Assembly (NCBI RefSeq): GCF_025232395.1
Contig: NZ_CP065938.1
Location: forward strand, 1,984,001 to 2,048,000
Source of the DNA: Taurinivorans muris
GTDB taxonomy: Bacteria > Desulfobacterota > Desulfovibrionia > Desulfovibrionales > Desulfovibrionaceae
Reading direction: 5' to 3'
Length of the DNA: 64,000 bases
Shown: piece after piece, positions 8,106-17,961 of the stretch
How positions within the stretch are numbered: position 1 is the first letter of the stretch
How the letters are laid out: each line of letters opens with the position of its first letter
The notes under the pieces: generated by a model
Told to the model about the DNA's origin: nothing
What the model saw: the letters and a program-made list of their open reading frames with translations, nothing else
Databases searched by the model: none
Program-made: the position numbers and the translations under genes

Positions 8106-8181
8106 GGGGTGTTAACTCAGTAGGTAGAGTACCTGCCTTTTAAGCAGAGAGTCGCAGGTTCGAATCCTGCACACCCCACCA
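8106..8181 (+). tRNA. tRNA-Lys (anticodon TTT), copy 2
   Basis: Base-for-base identical to the copy 146 bases upstream. The two are probably one transcript that ends at the hairpin immediately downstream. The 70-base spacer between copies is unlike the upstream flank, so the duplication is limited to the tRNA itself. Confidence 0.98.
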
Positions 8182-8187
8182 TTTGAC

Positions 8188-8212
8188 CCACCGTCCAGGT
8201 GGCTTTTTTTTA
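8188..8212 (+). terminator. Intrinsic terminator after the tRNA-Lys pair
   Basis: CCACC, a 5-base loop, GGTGG, then C and a run of eight T, beginning 7 bases after the second tRNA. Confidence 0.8.
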
Positions 8213-8230
8213 TTTTTCATTTTTTTTAAT

Positions 8231-8259
8231 TTGTCTTTCTTTTCTCTTCTTTGTATACT
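8231..8259 (+). promoter_or_regulatory. Promoter of the polysaccharide gene run
   Basis: TTGTCT, exact 17-base spacer, TATACT, located between the tRNA terminator and the SD of the first glycosyltransferase. Confidence 0.65.
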
Positions 8260-8285
8260 TCTTCTTTAGCGAGGAGAAAAGTATC

Positions 8286-9200
8286 TTGTTGATCCATTCC
8301 GTTGTCCTGACTGTTTACAATGCACCTTTCGATGTGGACCTTTGTCTGCGGTCGTTGGCAAGTTCGCTTGATTTTTTGCAGGTTGAACTTATTCTTGTCG
8401 ACGATGCGTCAAAACAGGAAACCCAGAAAATATTGGACGATTTTATTGCGCAGTACCCGCAAGCCGTTCTTGTGCGCCATGCGGAAAACAAGGGATACCT
8501 CCATTCCGTGAACGATGGAATACGCCATGCCCATGGCGATATCGTAACCTTATTGAACAGTGATACGTTTATTCCCGCCGGTTTTAGCGACCGTATTTTG
8601 GCATGTTTCGCAAGTTCCGGGCAAATCGGTGTCGCAAGCCCCGTCCTGTCGCACGGAAATCCTTTTTCCGTGCCGATTGCGAAACGGATGAAACAGGAAT
8701 TTAATAGCGGCACCTTGCCGGTTTTAATGGATGTTATTGATAAGAAAGCAAAAAACATCGTTCCGCGGTATCCGGATATCGTTTTTCCCGACGGGGCATG
8801 TTTTTCCATACGCCGCAGCTGTTTGGAAAAAGTCGGAAATTTTAGGGAAGAATACAGTCCGGGCTATTTTGAAGAGCTGGATTTTTGCATGCGCGCCCAT
8901 AAAAACGGTTTTCGCTGTGTTTTTATCGAAAATCTTTATGTTTATCATAAATCTCATGCGTCTTTCGGAAAAAAGAGGACGAGTGAATACATGGCTCGGA
9001 ATAAAAAACGTTTTTATGATGATTGGGGGCTGGAATATAAGCGGTTAAGCGCATTGTATCCTAAAAAACAGCATAAAAAACGTGTTTTTTGTTCTTTTTA
9101 TTCTTTTGGTTATTATCTTTTTGTGGAAAGCCTTTTAAAGGTTTCGCGGATTATTCCGGTTTCTTCTGTCCGCAGAAAAATTCGTGCGTTATATCAATAA
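8286..9200 (+). CDS. Glycosyltransferase family 2 (rhamnosyltransferase-like)
   Basis: A 304-aa cytoplasmic GT-A glycosyltransferase. It has the GT2 N-terminus HSVVLTVYNAP, the nucleotide-binding LVDDAS, ENKGYLHSVNDG, LLNSDTFI in the position of the DxD motif, and the acceptor-side motif FEELDFCMRAHKNGF. The start is taken as TTG at 8286 because GAGGAG lies 9 bases upstream; longer in-frame starts would fall inside the tRNA terminator and upstream of the promoter. It lies directly before rfbB-rfbA-rfbC, so it probably adds a dTDP-sugar or other nucleotide sugar during surface glycan assembly. The donor and acceptor cannot be read from sequence. Confidence 0.87.
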   Translation: MLIHSVVLTVYNAPFDVDLCLRSLASSLDFLQVELILVDDASKQETQKILDDFIAQYPQAVLVRHAENKGYLHSVNDGIRHAHGDIVTLLNSDTFIPAGFSDRILACFASSGQIGVASPVLSHGNPFSVPIAKRMKQEFNSGTLPVLMDVIDKKAKNIVPRYPDIVFPDGACFSIRRSCLEKVGNFREEYSPGYFEELDFCMRAHKNGFRCVFIENLYVYHKSHASFGKKRTSEYMARNKKRFYDDWGLEYKRLSALYPKKQHKKRVFCSFYSFGYYLFVESLLKVSRIIPVSSVRRKIRALYQ

Positions 9201-9213
9201 GAATGGTGAAAAT

Positions 9214-10281
9214 ATGAAAACAATTTTAGTAACCGGCGGGGCGGGTTTTATTGGTTCTTGCTATGTGCTTATGGCTGTCGCCATGGGTTATCGGGTCATT
9301 AATTTGGATAAATTGACCTATTCCGGAAACCTGGACAACCTTGCAAGCCTTAAAGGGAATGACAGGCATGTCTTCGTGCGGGGCGACATCGGCAATTATG
9401 AGCTTGTGCAATATCTTTGCAAGGAATATGCTCCGCAGTATGTTGTGAATTTCGCAGCCGAAAGCCATGTGGACAGATCCATTCTCGACCCTGAAGCCTT
9501 TGTGCGGACCAATGTTTTGGGAACATGCGCTTTGCTGCGGGCGGTAAAGGAATGGCACGCATCTTTGGACAAGGAAAGCGCGGCATATAAAGATTTTCGT
9601 TTTTTGCATGTTTCGACGGACGAAGTTTTCGGCGCATTGAAACCTGCGGACCCGGCTTTTACGGAAAAAACGGCTTTTGCTCCCAACAGCCCGTATTCCG
9701 CGAGCAAGGCTTCCAGTGACCATTTTGTGCGCGCATATCATGAAACCTACGGGTTGCCCTGTTTGATTACAAACTGTTCAAATAATTACGGACCAAGGCA
9801 ATTTCCGGAAAAGCTCATTCCTCTTGTGACGCTTAATGCTTTGAAAAGAGAAACACTTCCGGTTTACGGCAAGGGGGAAAATATCCGCGATTGGCTTCAT
9901 GTGGAAGATCACTGCGAAGCGATACATTTGGTTTTGACAAAAGGTACGGTTGGGGAAACCTATTGTATCGGCGGAAACAGTGAAAAAAGCAATATCGAGG
10001 TTGTAAAAGCCATTTGCGCGGTATTGGATGAACTGCGTCCCCATGAAGACGGAAAATATGAAACATTGATTCAATTTGTCACAGACAGGCTGGGGCACGA
10101 TTTCCGCTATGCCATCGACTGCTCGAAAATACGGAATGAACTGGGCTGGAAACCGAAGCATAATTTTCAGGAAGGATTGGCGGAAACTGTCAAATGGTAT
10201 TTGGAAAACAGCGCATGGGTTGAAAACGTCCAAAGCGGAGAATACCGCCGTTGGCTGGAAAAAAATTACACCGGCAGATAA
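9214..10281 (+). CDS. rfbB: dTDP-glucose 4,6-dehydratase
   Basis: A 355-aa extended short-chain dehydrogenase catalysing the second step of dTDP-rhamnose synthesis. It has the NAD-binding GGAGFIGS at residues 8-15, NFAAESHVDRSI, the catalytic STDEVFG, YSASKAS (Tyr-x3-Lys), and the substrate motif NNYGPRQFPEKLIPL. The ATG at 9214 with GGTGA upstream is preferred to a longer frame that overlaps the previous gene, because the Rossmann motif then begins at the usual place. It is followed 12 bases later by rfbA. Firm call. Confidence 0.96.
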   Translation: MKTILVTGGAGFIGSCYVLMAVAMGYRVINLDKLTYSGNLDNLASLKGNDRHVFVRGDIGNYELVQYLCKEYAPQYVVNFAAESHVDRSILDPEAFVRTNVLGTCALLRAVKEWHASLDKESAAYKDFRFLHVSTDEVFGALKPADPAFTEKTAFAPNSPYSASKASSDHFVRAYHETYGLPCLITNCSNNYGPRQFPEKLIPLVTLNALKRETLPVYGKGENIRDWLHVEDHCEAIHLVLTKGTVGETYCIGGNSEKSNIEVVKAICAVLDELRPHEDGKYETLIQFVTDRLGHDFRYAIDCSKIRNELGWKPKHNFQEGLAETVKWYLENSAWVENVQSGEYRRWLEKNYTGR

Positions 10282-10293
10282 GAGGCTAGGAAC

Positions 10294-11175
10294 ATGAAAG
10301 AATGGATAGGCATCATTTTAGCAGGCGGTTCCGGAACAAGGCTGTATCCCATGACGAAAAGCGTAAGCAAACAGCTCATGCCGATTTACGACAAGCCTAT
10401 GGTTTATTATCCGTTATCTGTGCTCATGCAGGTAAAAATCCGTGAAATCGTCATTATTTCAACTCCTGAACATTTGCCGCTTTATCAGGCTCTGCTTGGT
10501 GACGGTAAGGATTACGGCTGTATTTTCCATTATGTGGTTCAGGAAAAACCCGAAGGGCTTGCGCAGGCTTTTTTGCTCACGGAGCGGTATATCAAAGGAA
10601 AAAATACCTGCCTTATTTTGGGGGATAACGTTTTCTTCGGCACAGGACTTATCGCCAGGGCGGGCAATGCCAAGAAAAAAGACTGCGGGGCAACGGTTTT
10701 CGGATATCACGTGAACGACCCGGAACGATATGGGGTTGTTGAATTCGATAAAAACCACAAAGTCATCAGCATTGAAGAAAAGCCCCGAAAACCGAAATCG
10801 AATTACGCCGTTACGGGTTTGTATTTTTATGATGAAGAAGTGCTTGACATTGCAAAATCCATTAAGCCTTCCGCCCGCGGTGAACTGGAAATCACGGATG
10901 TGAATAAACGGTATTTGGAAAAGCAAAAGTTGAATGTCGAGCTTCTCGGACGCGGAATTGCGTGGCTTGATACGGGAACGCACGAATCATTGCTTGAGGC
11001 GAGTTCTTTCGTCCATGCAGTGGAAAAGCGCCAAGGCTTGAAAATCGCCTGTATTGAAGAAATCGCATGGAGAAACGGCTATATTACGGGTGAAGATGTT
11101 TTGCGTCTTGCCAAACCAATGGAAAAAAATGATTACGGGCAATATTTAATCCAACTGATAAAGGGCAGCGAATAG
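10294..11175 (+). CDS. rfbA: Glucose-1-phosphate thymidylyltransferase
   Basis: A 293-aa nucleotidyltransferase forming dTDP-glucose from dTTP and glucose 1-phosphate, the first step of the pathway. The signature [18 protein letters not shown] is at residues 10-27, followed by [10 protein letters not shown] (metal-binding Asp) and [28 protein letters not shown] in its usual place. Length is normal. It lies between rfbB and rfbC with short gaps and has AGGCTAGGAAC before its ATG. Confidence 0.96.
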   Translation: MKEWIGIILAGGSGTRLYPMTKSVSKQLMPIYDKPMVYYPLSVLMQVKIREIVIISTPEHLPLYQALLGDGKDYGCIFHYVVQEKPEGLAQAFLLTERYIKGKNTCLILGDNVFFGTGLIARAGNAKKKDCGATVFGYHVNDPERYGVVEFDKNHKVISIEEKPRKPKSNYAVTGLYFYDEEVLDIAKSIKPSARGELEITDVNKRYLEKQKLNVELLGRGIAWLDTGTHESLLEASSFVHAVEKRQGLKIACIEEIAWRNGYITGEDVLRLAKPMEKNDYGQYLIQLIKGSE

Positions 11176-11184
11176 AGGTTGAGA

Positions 11185-11730
11185 ATGGAATTTGAGCAAA
11201 GTCCTATCCAAGGCGTCATTCTTATAAAACCAAAAGTTTTTGGCGATAATCGGGGGCTTTTTGTCGAAACATGGCAAAAAGAACGTTATGAGGAAATCGG
11301 TATAACATATCCTTTTGTGCAGGATAATCATTCGCGTTCCGTATACGGGGTGTTGCGGGGGCTGCATTATCAGAGGGAACATGCGCAGGGCAAACTGGTT
11401 TCCGTTTCCTTAGGTTCCGTGTATGATGTGGCTGTCGATATCCGCCCGGACTCGCCTACTTTCGGCAAGTGGTACGGGGTGGAGCTTTCTGCGGAAAATC
11501 AATGGCAGCTTTGGATTGAACCGGGGCTCGCCCATGGCTTCGCCGTGACAAGCGAAACGGCCCATTTCCATTATAAATGCACGGATTATTATTTTCCGCA
11601 ATACGAGGCGGGCATCCATTTCGCCGATCCTGATCTGGCTATCGACTGGAAGATATCATCTCCTGTTTTGTCTGAAAAGGATAAGGTTGCCCCTTCTTTT
11701 AAACAGTTTTGCCGGGCATTGGACTTGTAA
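11185..11730 (+). CDS. rfbC: dTDP-4-dehydrorhamnose 3,5-epimerase
   Basis: A 181-aa cupin-fold epimerase. Conserved features are GDNRGLFVETW, the QDNHSRS loop, LRGLHYQ (catalytic His region), KLVSV and GLAHGFAVTSETA. The ATG at 11185 has GAGG six bases upstream; a TTG two codons earlier is less likely. It is the last dTDP-sugar gene here: rfbD (dTDP-4-dehydrorhamnose reductase) is not next to it or anywhere in the window, so rhamnose synthesis needs a gene elsewhere or the pathway diverges to another 6-deoxy sugar. Confidence 0.93.
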   Translation: MEFEQSPIQGVILIKPKVFGDNRGLFVETWQKERYEEIGITYPFVQDNHSRSVYGVLRGLHYQREHAQGKLVSVSLGSVYDVAVDIRPDSPTFGKWYGVELSAENQWQLWIEPGLAHGFAVTSETAHFHYKCTDYYFPQYEAGIHFADPDLAIDWKISSPVLSEKDKVAPSFKQFCRALDL

Positions 11731-11731
11731 A

Positions 11732-12712
11732 ATGCATGCTTCCGTTTTATCCTGCTGGGCTGTTGACGGGCTGACGCAAAAGGTCTTGGCGGGAAATTGC
11801 TTATCGAAGCGGGAAATACTTTCCCTCGCCCGTGCGGATTGCGGATATTTGGCGAAACAGGCGAATGCGGTCCGCCGTTTTTTCTGTGGTGACAGGGTTG
11901 ATATTTGCTGCATTGTCAATGCGAAAAGCGGGCGCTGTTCAGAGGACTGCAAGTTTTGCGCACAGTCTTCTTTTTATCAGACCGGCGCTGAAGAATATGC
12001 GTTGCTGCCGGAAGATGTTCTCGTTGAAAATGCTAAAAAAGCGGAACAAGCGAAAATCGGAAGATATTCCCTTGTCTGTTCCGGAAGAAGCCCCGGCGGA
12101 GCGGATTTGCAGAAGCTTGCCTCTTGTTTGAAGCGGATAAAAGAAACGGCGAAGGTTTCTTGCTGCGCTTCCCTCGGCTTGCTGGATAAGGATGCCTATT
12201 TGCTGCTGAAACAGCATGGGCTTGAGCGGGTGCATAATAACTTGGAAAGTTCGGAAACGTTTTTCGCCAAGGTCTGCACGACGCATGGTTTTGCCGATAA
12301 GCTAAGGACGATACGCCTTGCCAAGGAATGCGGTTTGGAAGTGTGCAGCGGCGGCATTTGGGGGCTTGGAGAAAGCTTGGAGGACAGAATCGACATGGCT
12401 TTTTCCCTTTCGGGATTGGGAATTTCTTCTGTTCCTGTCAATATTTTATTTCCTGTCCAAGGAACGCCCTTTGAGCGGAACGAGCCGTTAAGCTATGATG
12501 AGATTGTTCTTTCCCTCGCCCTGTACCGTTTTATTCTGCCCAAAGCGTATTTGCGGCTTGCAGGCGGCAGGAAACTGCTGCCGGATAAGGGCAGGCGTTG
12601 TTTCGAAAGCGGTGCGAACGCCCTCATTACCGGTGATATGCTGACCACGCAGGGCATTGGCGCGGAAGAAGACAAAACCATGCTTAAATCGCTCGGCTTT
12701 TTGGTGGAGTAA
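11732..12712 (+). CDS. bioB: Biotin synthase
   Basis: A 326-aa radical-SAM enzyme that inserts sulfur into dethiobiotin. The radical-SAM cluster motif is CSEDCKFCAQSS; further conserved stretches are VCSGR, the HNLE-type motif RVHNNLESSE, GGIWGLGE and VNILFPVQGTP, which are typical BioB landmarks. The ATG follows the rfbC stop by one base and it is followed 3 bases later by tlyA, so it sits inside a transcription unit otherwise concerned with glycans and RNA modification. No other biotin gene is visible. Confidence 0.93.
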   Translation: MHASVLSCWAVDGLTQKVLAGNCLSKREILSLARADCGYLAKQANAVRRFFCGDRVDICCIVNAKSGRCSEDCKFCAQSSFYQTGAEEYALLPEDVLVENAKKAEQAKIGRYSLVCSGRSPGGADLQKLASCLKRIKETAKVSCCASLGLLDKDAYLLLKQHGLERVHNNLESSETFFAKVCTTHGFADKLRTIRLAKECGLEVCSGGIWGLGESLEDRIDMAFSLSGLGISSVPVNILFPVQGTPFERNEPLSYDEIVLSLALYRFILPKAYLRLAGGRKLLPDKGRRCFESGANALITGDMLTTQGIGAEEDKTMLKSLGFLVE

Positions 12713-12715
12713 GAA

Positions 12716-13504
12716 ATGGCAAAAAAAATGCGCGCCGATCAGCTTGTTTTTGAGCAGGGTTTGGCGGAAAGCAGGGAGCAAGCAAAACGCCTCATCATGG
12801 CGGGACAGGTTGTCATCGATCCGCAGAGGGAATTGCCGGAAGGGGTGAAGCCGGAGCCGGTTTTGAAGGCGGGGCAAAATTATCCTGCCGATACGGTTTT
12901 CATGCTTTTGGGCAGAGAGCGCTTTGTCAGCCGCGGAGGCTATAAGCTTTTGACGGCGATAGAATATTTCCGGCTTGATGTGACGGACTGCATTTGTCTT
13001 GACGCGGGCGCGTCCACCGGGGGATTTACGGATTGTTTGCTGCAGCACGGGGCGAAAAAGGTTTATGCCGTGGATGTGGGGCATGCGCAGCTTCATGAAA
13101 AAATGCAAAGACACCCGCAGGTTGTCAATATGGAAGGCGTGAACCTCCGCTATGCCGATGAGGATTTGCTGCCTGAAAAAGTGGATGTCATGGTTTCCGA
13201 CGTTTCCTTTATTTCGCTGACATTGATTATTCCGCCTTGTTTAAAAAGCGTAAAAGAGAACGGGCTTGTCGTTTGCCTTATCAAACCTCAATTCGAGGTC
13301 GGGGCTCATCAGACGGATAAAGGGGTTGTGCGCGATGAGGCGGTCCGGCAGGAGGCTGTCAGTAAGGTTCTGACCTTTTGCGAAAATTTGGGGCTGGAAT
13401 GTTTGGGCGTTACGCCCGCCATGATCAAAGGTCCCAAGGGTAACCAGGAATATGTGGCTTGCTGGCGGAAGAAGGTCCAAAACCGAACGCTTGAAAGATA
13501 TTGA
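12716..13504 (+). CDS. tlyA: TlyA-family rRNA methyltransferase / putative hemolysin
   Basis: A 262-aa protein with an N-terminal S4 RNA-binding domain (RADQLVFEQGLAESREQAKRLIMAG, about residues 6-60) and an FtsJ-like methyltransferase domain. Landmarks are FVSRGGYKL, CLDAGASTGGFTDCLL (SAM-binding), YAVDVGHAQL, VSDVSFISL and LIKPQFEVG. Characterised TlyA proteins are 2'-O-ribose methyltransferases of 16S and 23S rRNA, and the hemolysin name is historical. It starts three bases after the bioB stop. Confidence 0.92.
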   Translation: MAKKMRADQLVFEQGLAESREQAKRLIMAGQVVIDPQRELPEGVKPEPVLKAGQNYPADTVFMLLGRERFVSRGGYKLLTAIEYFRLDVTDCICLDAGASTGGFTDCLLQHGAKKVYAVDVGHAQLHEKMQRHPQVVNMEGVNLRYADEDLLPEKVDVMVSDVSFISLTLIIPPCLKSVKENGLVVCLIKPQFEVGAHQTDKGVVRDEAVRQEAVSKVLTFCENLGLECLGVTPAMIKGPKGNQEYVACWRKKVQNRTLERY

Positions 13505-13510
13505 TTGCTT

Positions 13511-14605
13511 ATGCAGAACATAACAGACATTCCGAAAAACATATTGATAATCCAGCAAAGGCAGCTTGGCGACGTGGTTGTGACAAGTCCGGTTTTTGAA
13601 GCTGTGAAAAAAGCTTTCCCCCATGCGAAACTGACTTTGCTTACGGAAAAAAAATGCGTTCCTCTTGTTGAAAAAGACATATATCTTGATGAAATCATTC
13701 CGTTTCCAAAAAATGAAAATATTTTTTCGCAAATAAAATTTTATTGGAATTTGCACAGGAAAAATTTCGATGTCGTGGCGGATATGCAGCAGCTGCCGCG
13801 CTGCCAAATGGCTGTTTTGTGCTCAGGGGCGAAATACCGCTTATCGTTCGCTCCCCGTCATGCGTATAAGAAAATGCTGTATACGCATTGCTTTGTTCCG
13901 GAAAACACGGAGCATGATTATACTTCCTATTCGAAAATCCGTATCCTTTCACCTTTAGGCATTGAACCGACAGAGCAAAAACCCCGGCTTTACCTGACGG
14001 AAGAGGAAAGAAGAAAAGCGCGGGAAATTTTAGCTTCCTTGCATATTGAAGAAAACACTCCGTTTATCACGCTTGACGCAACCCATAAGCATCCCAAGCG
14101 GCGCTGGAAATATTACGGGGAATTGGTGCGTAGAATTTTAGCCGATTATCCGCAATTTGTTTTTTTTGTTATCCGCGCCCCCAATGAAGATGAGCAGGTC
14201 AGGCATTTACTGGACATTGCCCCCGAGCGCGTGCGTATGCCGGCAAATCCGTTGACTTTACGGGAAACAATGGCTTGCATGTCTTTCGCTTCTTTTCATA
14301 TCGGCAATACTTCGGCGCCGGAGCACATGGCATTGGCTCTCAATATTCCCGCTTTGGTCATTTTGTCCGAAACAGCTTCTTTTTGGCATTTCGCCCCGAA
14401 AAATCCTCTGAAAGGCACGGCGAAACAGATGGAAGTCCGTTTATCCGAAGAAGAATACCAATGGTATTTGAAAAATTTACGGGAATTTCAGAAAGGGAAC
14501 AAGCCTGATTTTGTGCCGGAAGAATATCCGCTTATCAACTGCATTTCCGTTGAAAAGGCTATGGAAAAATTTAAGTTCTTGCTAAGCGGTCCATTTTATG
14601 AATGA
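13511..14605 (+). CDS. Glycosyltransferase family 9 (heptosyltransferase-like)
   Basis: A 364-aa GT-B glycosyltransferase. It has the N-terminal signature ILIIQQRQLGDVVVTSPVFEAVK and the C-terminal ADP-sugar-binding region FHIGNTSAPEHMALAL, both typical of LPS core heptosyltransferases. The likely role is addition of a heptose or similar sugar to the lipid A core at the inner membrane. It follows tlyA by 6 bases and is the last gene of the 8.2-14.6 kb run, ahead of an independent purA promoter. Assignment to waaC, waaF or waaQ cannot be made from sequence alone. Confidence 0.87.
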   Translation: MQNITDIPKNILIIQQRQLGDVVVTSPVFEAVKKAFPHAKLTLLTEKKCVPLVEKDIYLDEIIPFPKNENIFSQIKFYWNLHRKNFDVVADMQQLPRCQMAVLCSGAKYRLSFAPRHAYKKMLYTHCFVPENTEHDYTSYSKIRILSPLGIEPTEQKPRLYLTEEERRKAREILASLHIEENTPFITLDATHKHPKRRWKYYGELVRRILADYPQFVFFVIRAPNEDEQVRHLLDIAPERVRMPANPLTLRETMACMSFASFHIGNTSAPEHMALALNIPALVILSETASFWHFAPKNPLKGTAKQMEVRLSEEEYQWYLKNLREFQKGNKPDFVPEEYPLINCISVEKAMEKFKFLLSGPFYE

Positions 14606-14624
14606 ATTTTAATAATTCTTTTTG

Positions 14625-14653
14625 TTGACCTGTAAAAAAAAGCGACGTATATC
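14625..14653 (+). promoter_or_regulatory. Promoter of purA
   Basis: TTGACC, 17 bases, TATATC, starting 20 bases after the GT9 stop and giving a leader of about 45 bases before the purA ATG. Confidence 0.65.
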
Positions 14654-14700
14654 AAAAACCTTGTGAAAACAAAAATAATTCCTATGCTTTGGCGAGGTAA

Positions 14701-15984
<1,284 letters not shown>

Positions 15985-15990
15985 AAAAAT

Positions 15991-16021
15991 AAAAAATCCG
16001 TCAACTATGCCGGATTTTTTT
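15991..16021. terminator. Intrinsic terminator between purA and holB
   Basis: Ten-base perfect stem (AAAAAATCCG and its complement) with a 10-base loop, A-rich on one side and T-rich on the other, so it could act in both directions. It lies 7 bases past the purA stop. Confidence 0.85.
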
Positions 16022-16029
16022 GATACGAT

Positions 16030-16962
16030 ATGGCAGAAAAAAAGAACAGTGCTGATGAGCAAATGCCCGATAAGGATGAGGCGATTAAAATTTTTGAGCC
16101 TGCCTTATCGCCTTTGTTTGATACATTCAGAGAAAAAATCAACCGCTTGCGGCAAAATCCTCCGCAGCTGCTGCATATTGAAGGGGGCAGCGCGGAACTT
16201 CGCACGGCTTTTGCGTATCATTATGCGGGGCTCTTTTTTTGTGAAAATCCGAAACGTCCTGAAAATAAAGGTGATTTTCTCGCAGACCCTTGCTTGCGCT
16301 GTTCGGAGTGCTATAAAGTCGCCGCCCGCATGCATCCTGATTTTATTGTTTTTGACAGTCGCGAAGGCAATATTGATGTGGACTCCATGCGGGATTTGAA
16401 GAAAATTTCCACGGAAGCTCCGCGATACGCCCGAAAGCGTCTTGTCCTGCTGCTTGAAACACAAAAACTGAGCGCGGTTTCAGGCAATGCCATATTGAAA
16501 TTGCTGGAAGAGCCAAGTCCGCACAATCATTATGTTTTCACCATGTCGCAGCGGGAAATGGTTTTGCCGACTTTGCTCTCGCGCGGTTTCGTCATGACTT
16601 TGCCATGGAAAGATTCTATTCAGGAATTGACAGAAACGGAACGGGAATGGGAAGACATTCTTATTAAATTTTTTCAAAACGGTACAGGACTTTTGGATAA
16701 GACATCGGCGAAAGGCGCTGTCGACAGCGAGCTTGCAAAAACGATATGCGGCATTTTGCAGAAAAATTTCGCCCATGCCATGGCAGGCAGAAAAAATTAT
16801 CTGCTCGCCTCGCTGTTTTGCTCCCTGTCTTTCAGCAAACTTTTCGAAGCGAACGAGCGCGTGGCTTTGTGCTATGAAATGCTCAATCTTATGGTCAATC
16901 CTACCTATTGCATAGAGGCGTTGCTGACGGAACTTTATGTGTTTATGAAAACCGCGGGTTAA
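16030..16962 (+). CDS. holB: DNA polymerase III delta-prime-like subunit
   Basis: A 310-aa AAA+ clamp-loader-type protein. Evidence is the Cys cluster CLRCSECYKVAARMHPD, the DSREGNIDVDSMRDLKK segment, LVLLLETQKLSAVSGNAILKLLEEPSPHNHYVFT (walker-B-like strand plus the conserved LKLLEEP motif) and LPTLLSRGF. It lacks a true P-loop (IEGGSAELRTA at that site), as expected for delta-prime, which does not hydrolyse ATP. The role is loading of the beta sliding clamp. It begins right after the purA terminator, has the ferredoxin one base downstream, and is probably transcribed with it. Confidence 0.85.
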   Translation: MAEKKNSADEQMPDKDEAIKIFEPALSPLFDTFREKINRLRQNPPQLLHIEGGSAELRTAFAYHYAGLFFCENPKRPENKGDFLADPCLRCSECYKVAARMHPDFIVFDSREGNIDVDSMRDLKKISTEAPRYARKRLVLLLETQKLSAVSGNAILKLLEEPSPHNHYVFTMSQREMVLPTLLSRGFVMTLPWKDSIQELTETEREWEDILIKFFQNGTGLLDKTSAKGAVDSELAKTICGILQKNFAHAMAGRKNYLLASLFCSLSFSKLFEANERVALCYEMLNLMVNPTYCIEALLTELYVFMKTAG

Positions 16963-16963
16963 T

Positions 16964-17164
16964 ATGAGTGATTTTGACAAAATTATCGTTATTGATGTGA
17001 ACGAGTGCGTGCAGTGCGAGGGCTGTATTGCGGAATGCCCGCATGATGCGCTGGATATCGGGGCGGGAGGCTATCTTTTCTGCATTGAAAGTCTTTGCAC
17101 CCGCTGCGGGGCTTGCATAGAAATCTGCCCTGTTTTGGCTATCAGCTTTGATGATGAAGATTAG
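16964..17164 (+). CDS. Small 2[4Fe-4S] ferredoxin
   Basis: A 66-aa acidic bacterial ferredoxin. Two complete cluster motifs, CVQCEGCIAECP and CTRCGACIEICP (each C-x2-C-x2-C-x3-C-P), are separated by about 26 residues. A cytoplasmic low-potential electron carrier is expected; iorAB, 5.6 kb away, is one possible partner, but this is not shown by the sequence. It starts one base after holB, so it is translationally coupled to it. Confidence 0.92.
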   Translation: MSDFDKIIVIDVNECVQCEGCIAECPHDALDIGAGGYLFCIESLCTRCGACIEICPVLAISFDDED

Positions 17165-17196
17165 TAAGGCTATGACGGGATAAAAACGCTTTTTGT

Positions 17197-17961
17197 TCAA
17201 GCTTTGGCAAGAACAAGAATATGGATATGCCCGATTCCGGATTTTTTCAGTTCCTTGCAGGCTTCTTCCAGTGTGCTGTTTGTTGTTGCAATATCATCAA
17301 ACAAAAAAATTTCTTTGAGCGCATGCTTGGAAACGGAGAAAGAATTTTTAATGTTCTTCTGCCTTTCTTTTTTGTTCAGGGAATGCTGCGGAACGGTATG
17401 GAATTTCTTTTGTAAGAGATTTGTATGGATATGAACGGTTTTGTCCGTATGTTTCTCAATACGGCGGGCAAAAAACTTCAATATTTCAAGACACTGGTTA
17501 TAGCCCCTTTGCATAAGCCGTTTATTGTGCAGCGGCATGGGAACGATATTGATTTTCCGTATGTCCTGATTGCGGTTCAGAAAATGAAGCGCCAAAAGTT
17601 CCCCCAAGAATTTCATGCACGCCCTGTTTTGGCTGAATTTGGCGCTGAGGATAAATTCACGCAATATTCCTTCGTATTTATTGAAAAAAGAAAAATCATC
17701 CCAAAGGGCGGGCTTTTCCCGGCAATGCCCGCAGCGGGAAACGCTTTGACCGGGATCGGGAAGAATTTCCCCGCAGTGCCGGCAAAAGCCTGTGCGCAGT
17801 TCTTTCAGTTTATTTGCGCATTCCGGGCATAGGTTGTTTGCAATGTGATTTTCGAGAGGGTCGGCGGATTTTTTCGGAAAAAAGGGACGTAAACAATACA
17901 GACAGCGTTTTTCCCGGAAAATATTCCAGTCAATTTTCATAAAATAACGGGATGTTAACAT
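17197..17961 (-). CDS. ComF-family phosphoribosyltransferase-like protein
   Basis: A 254-aa ComF/GntX-type protein. The N-terminal zinc-ribbon region has Cys pairs CLYC, CPEC, CRHC and CGHC (about residues 20-85). The C-terminal phosphoribosyltransferase fold has NIVPMPLHNKRLMQRGYNQ and IFLFDDIATTNSTLEE, where the usual TTGAT-type PRPP loop reads TTNST, so PRPP binding may be altered. ComF proteins act in DNA uptake in competent bacteria, but many homologues have no known role. Two ATGs (17961 and 17940) are possible and neither has a clear SD. The first overlaps the upstream flavin reductase-like gene by 7 bases. It converges on the ferredoxin. Confidence 0.85.
   Translation of the reverse strand: MLTSRYFMKIDWNIFREKRCLYCLRPFFPKKSADPLENHIANNLCPECANKLKELRTGFCRHCGEILPDPGQSVSRCGHCREKPALWDDFSFFNKYEGILREFILSAKFSQNRACMKFLGELLALHFLNRNQDIRKINIVPMPLHNKRLMQRGYNQCLEILKFFARRIEKHTDKTVHIHTNLLQKKFHTVPQHSLNKKERQKNIKNSFSVSKHALKEIFLFDDIATTNSTLEEACKELKKSGIGHIHILVLAKA

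Noticed and set aside
7960-8181. tRNA-Lys pair as an att site or remnant of an integrated element
   Set aside because: Both copies are complete and identical and no integrase or partial 3' copy lies nearby; simple tandem duplication is enough.
8199-8285. Upstream in-frame extension of the GT2 gene with a hydrophobic N-terminus
   Set aside because: It would start inside the tRNA-Lys terminator and upstream of the promoter, with no SD; the TTG at 8286 has one.
17165-17196. Terminator between ferredoxin and comF
   Set aside because: Only a weak AAAAGCG/T-run pairing; stem too short to call.
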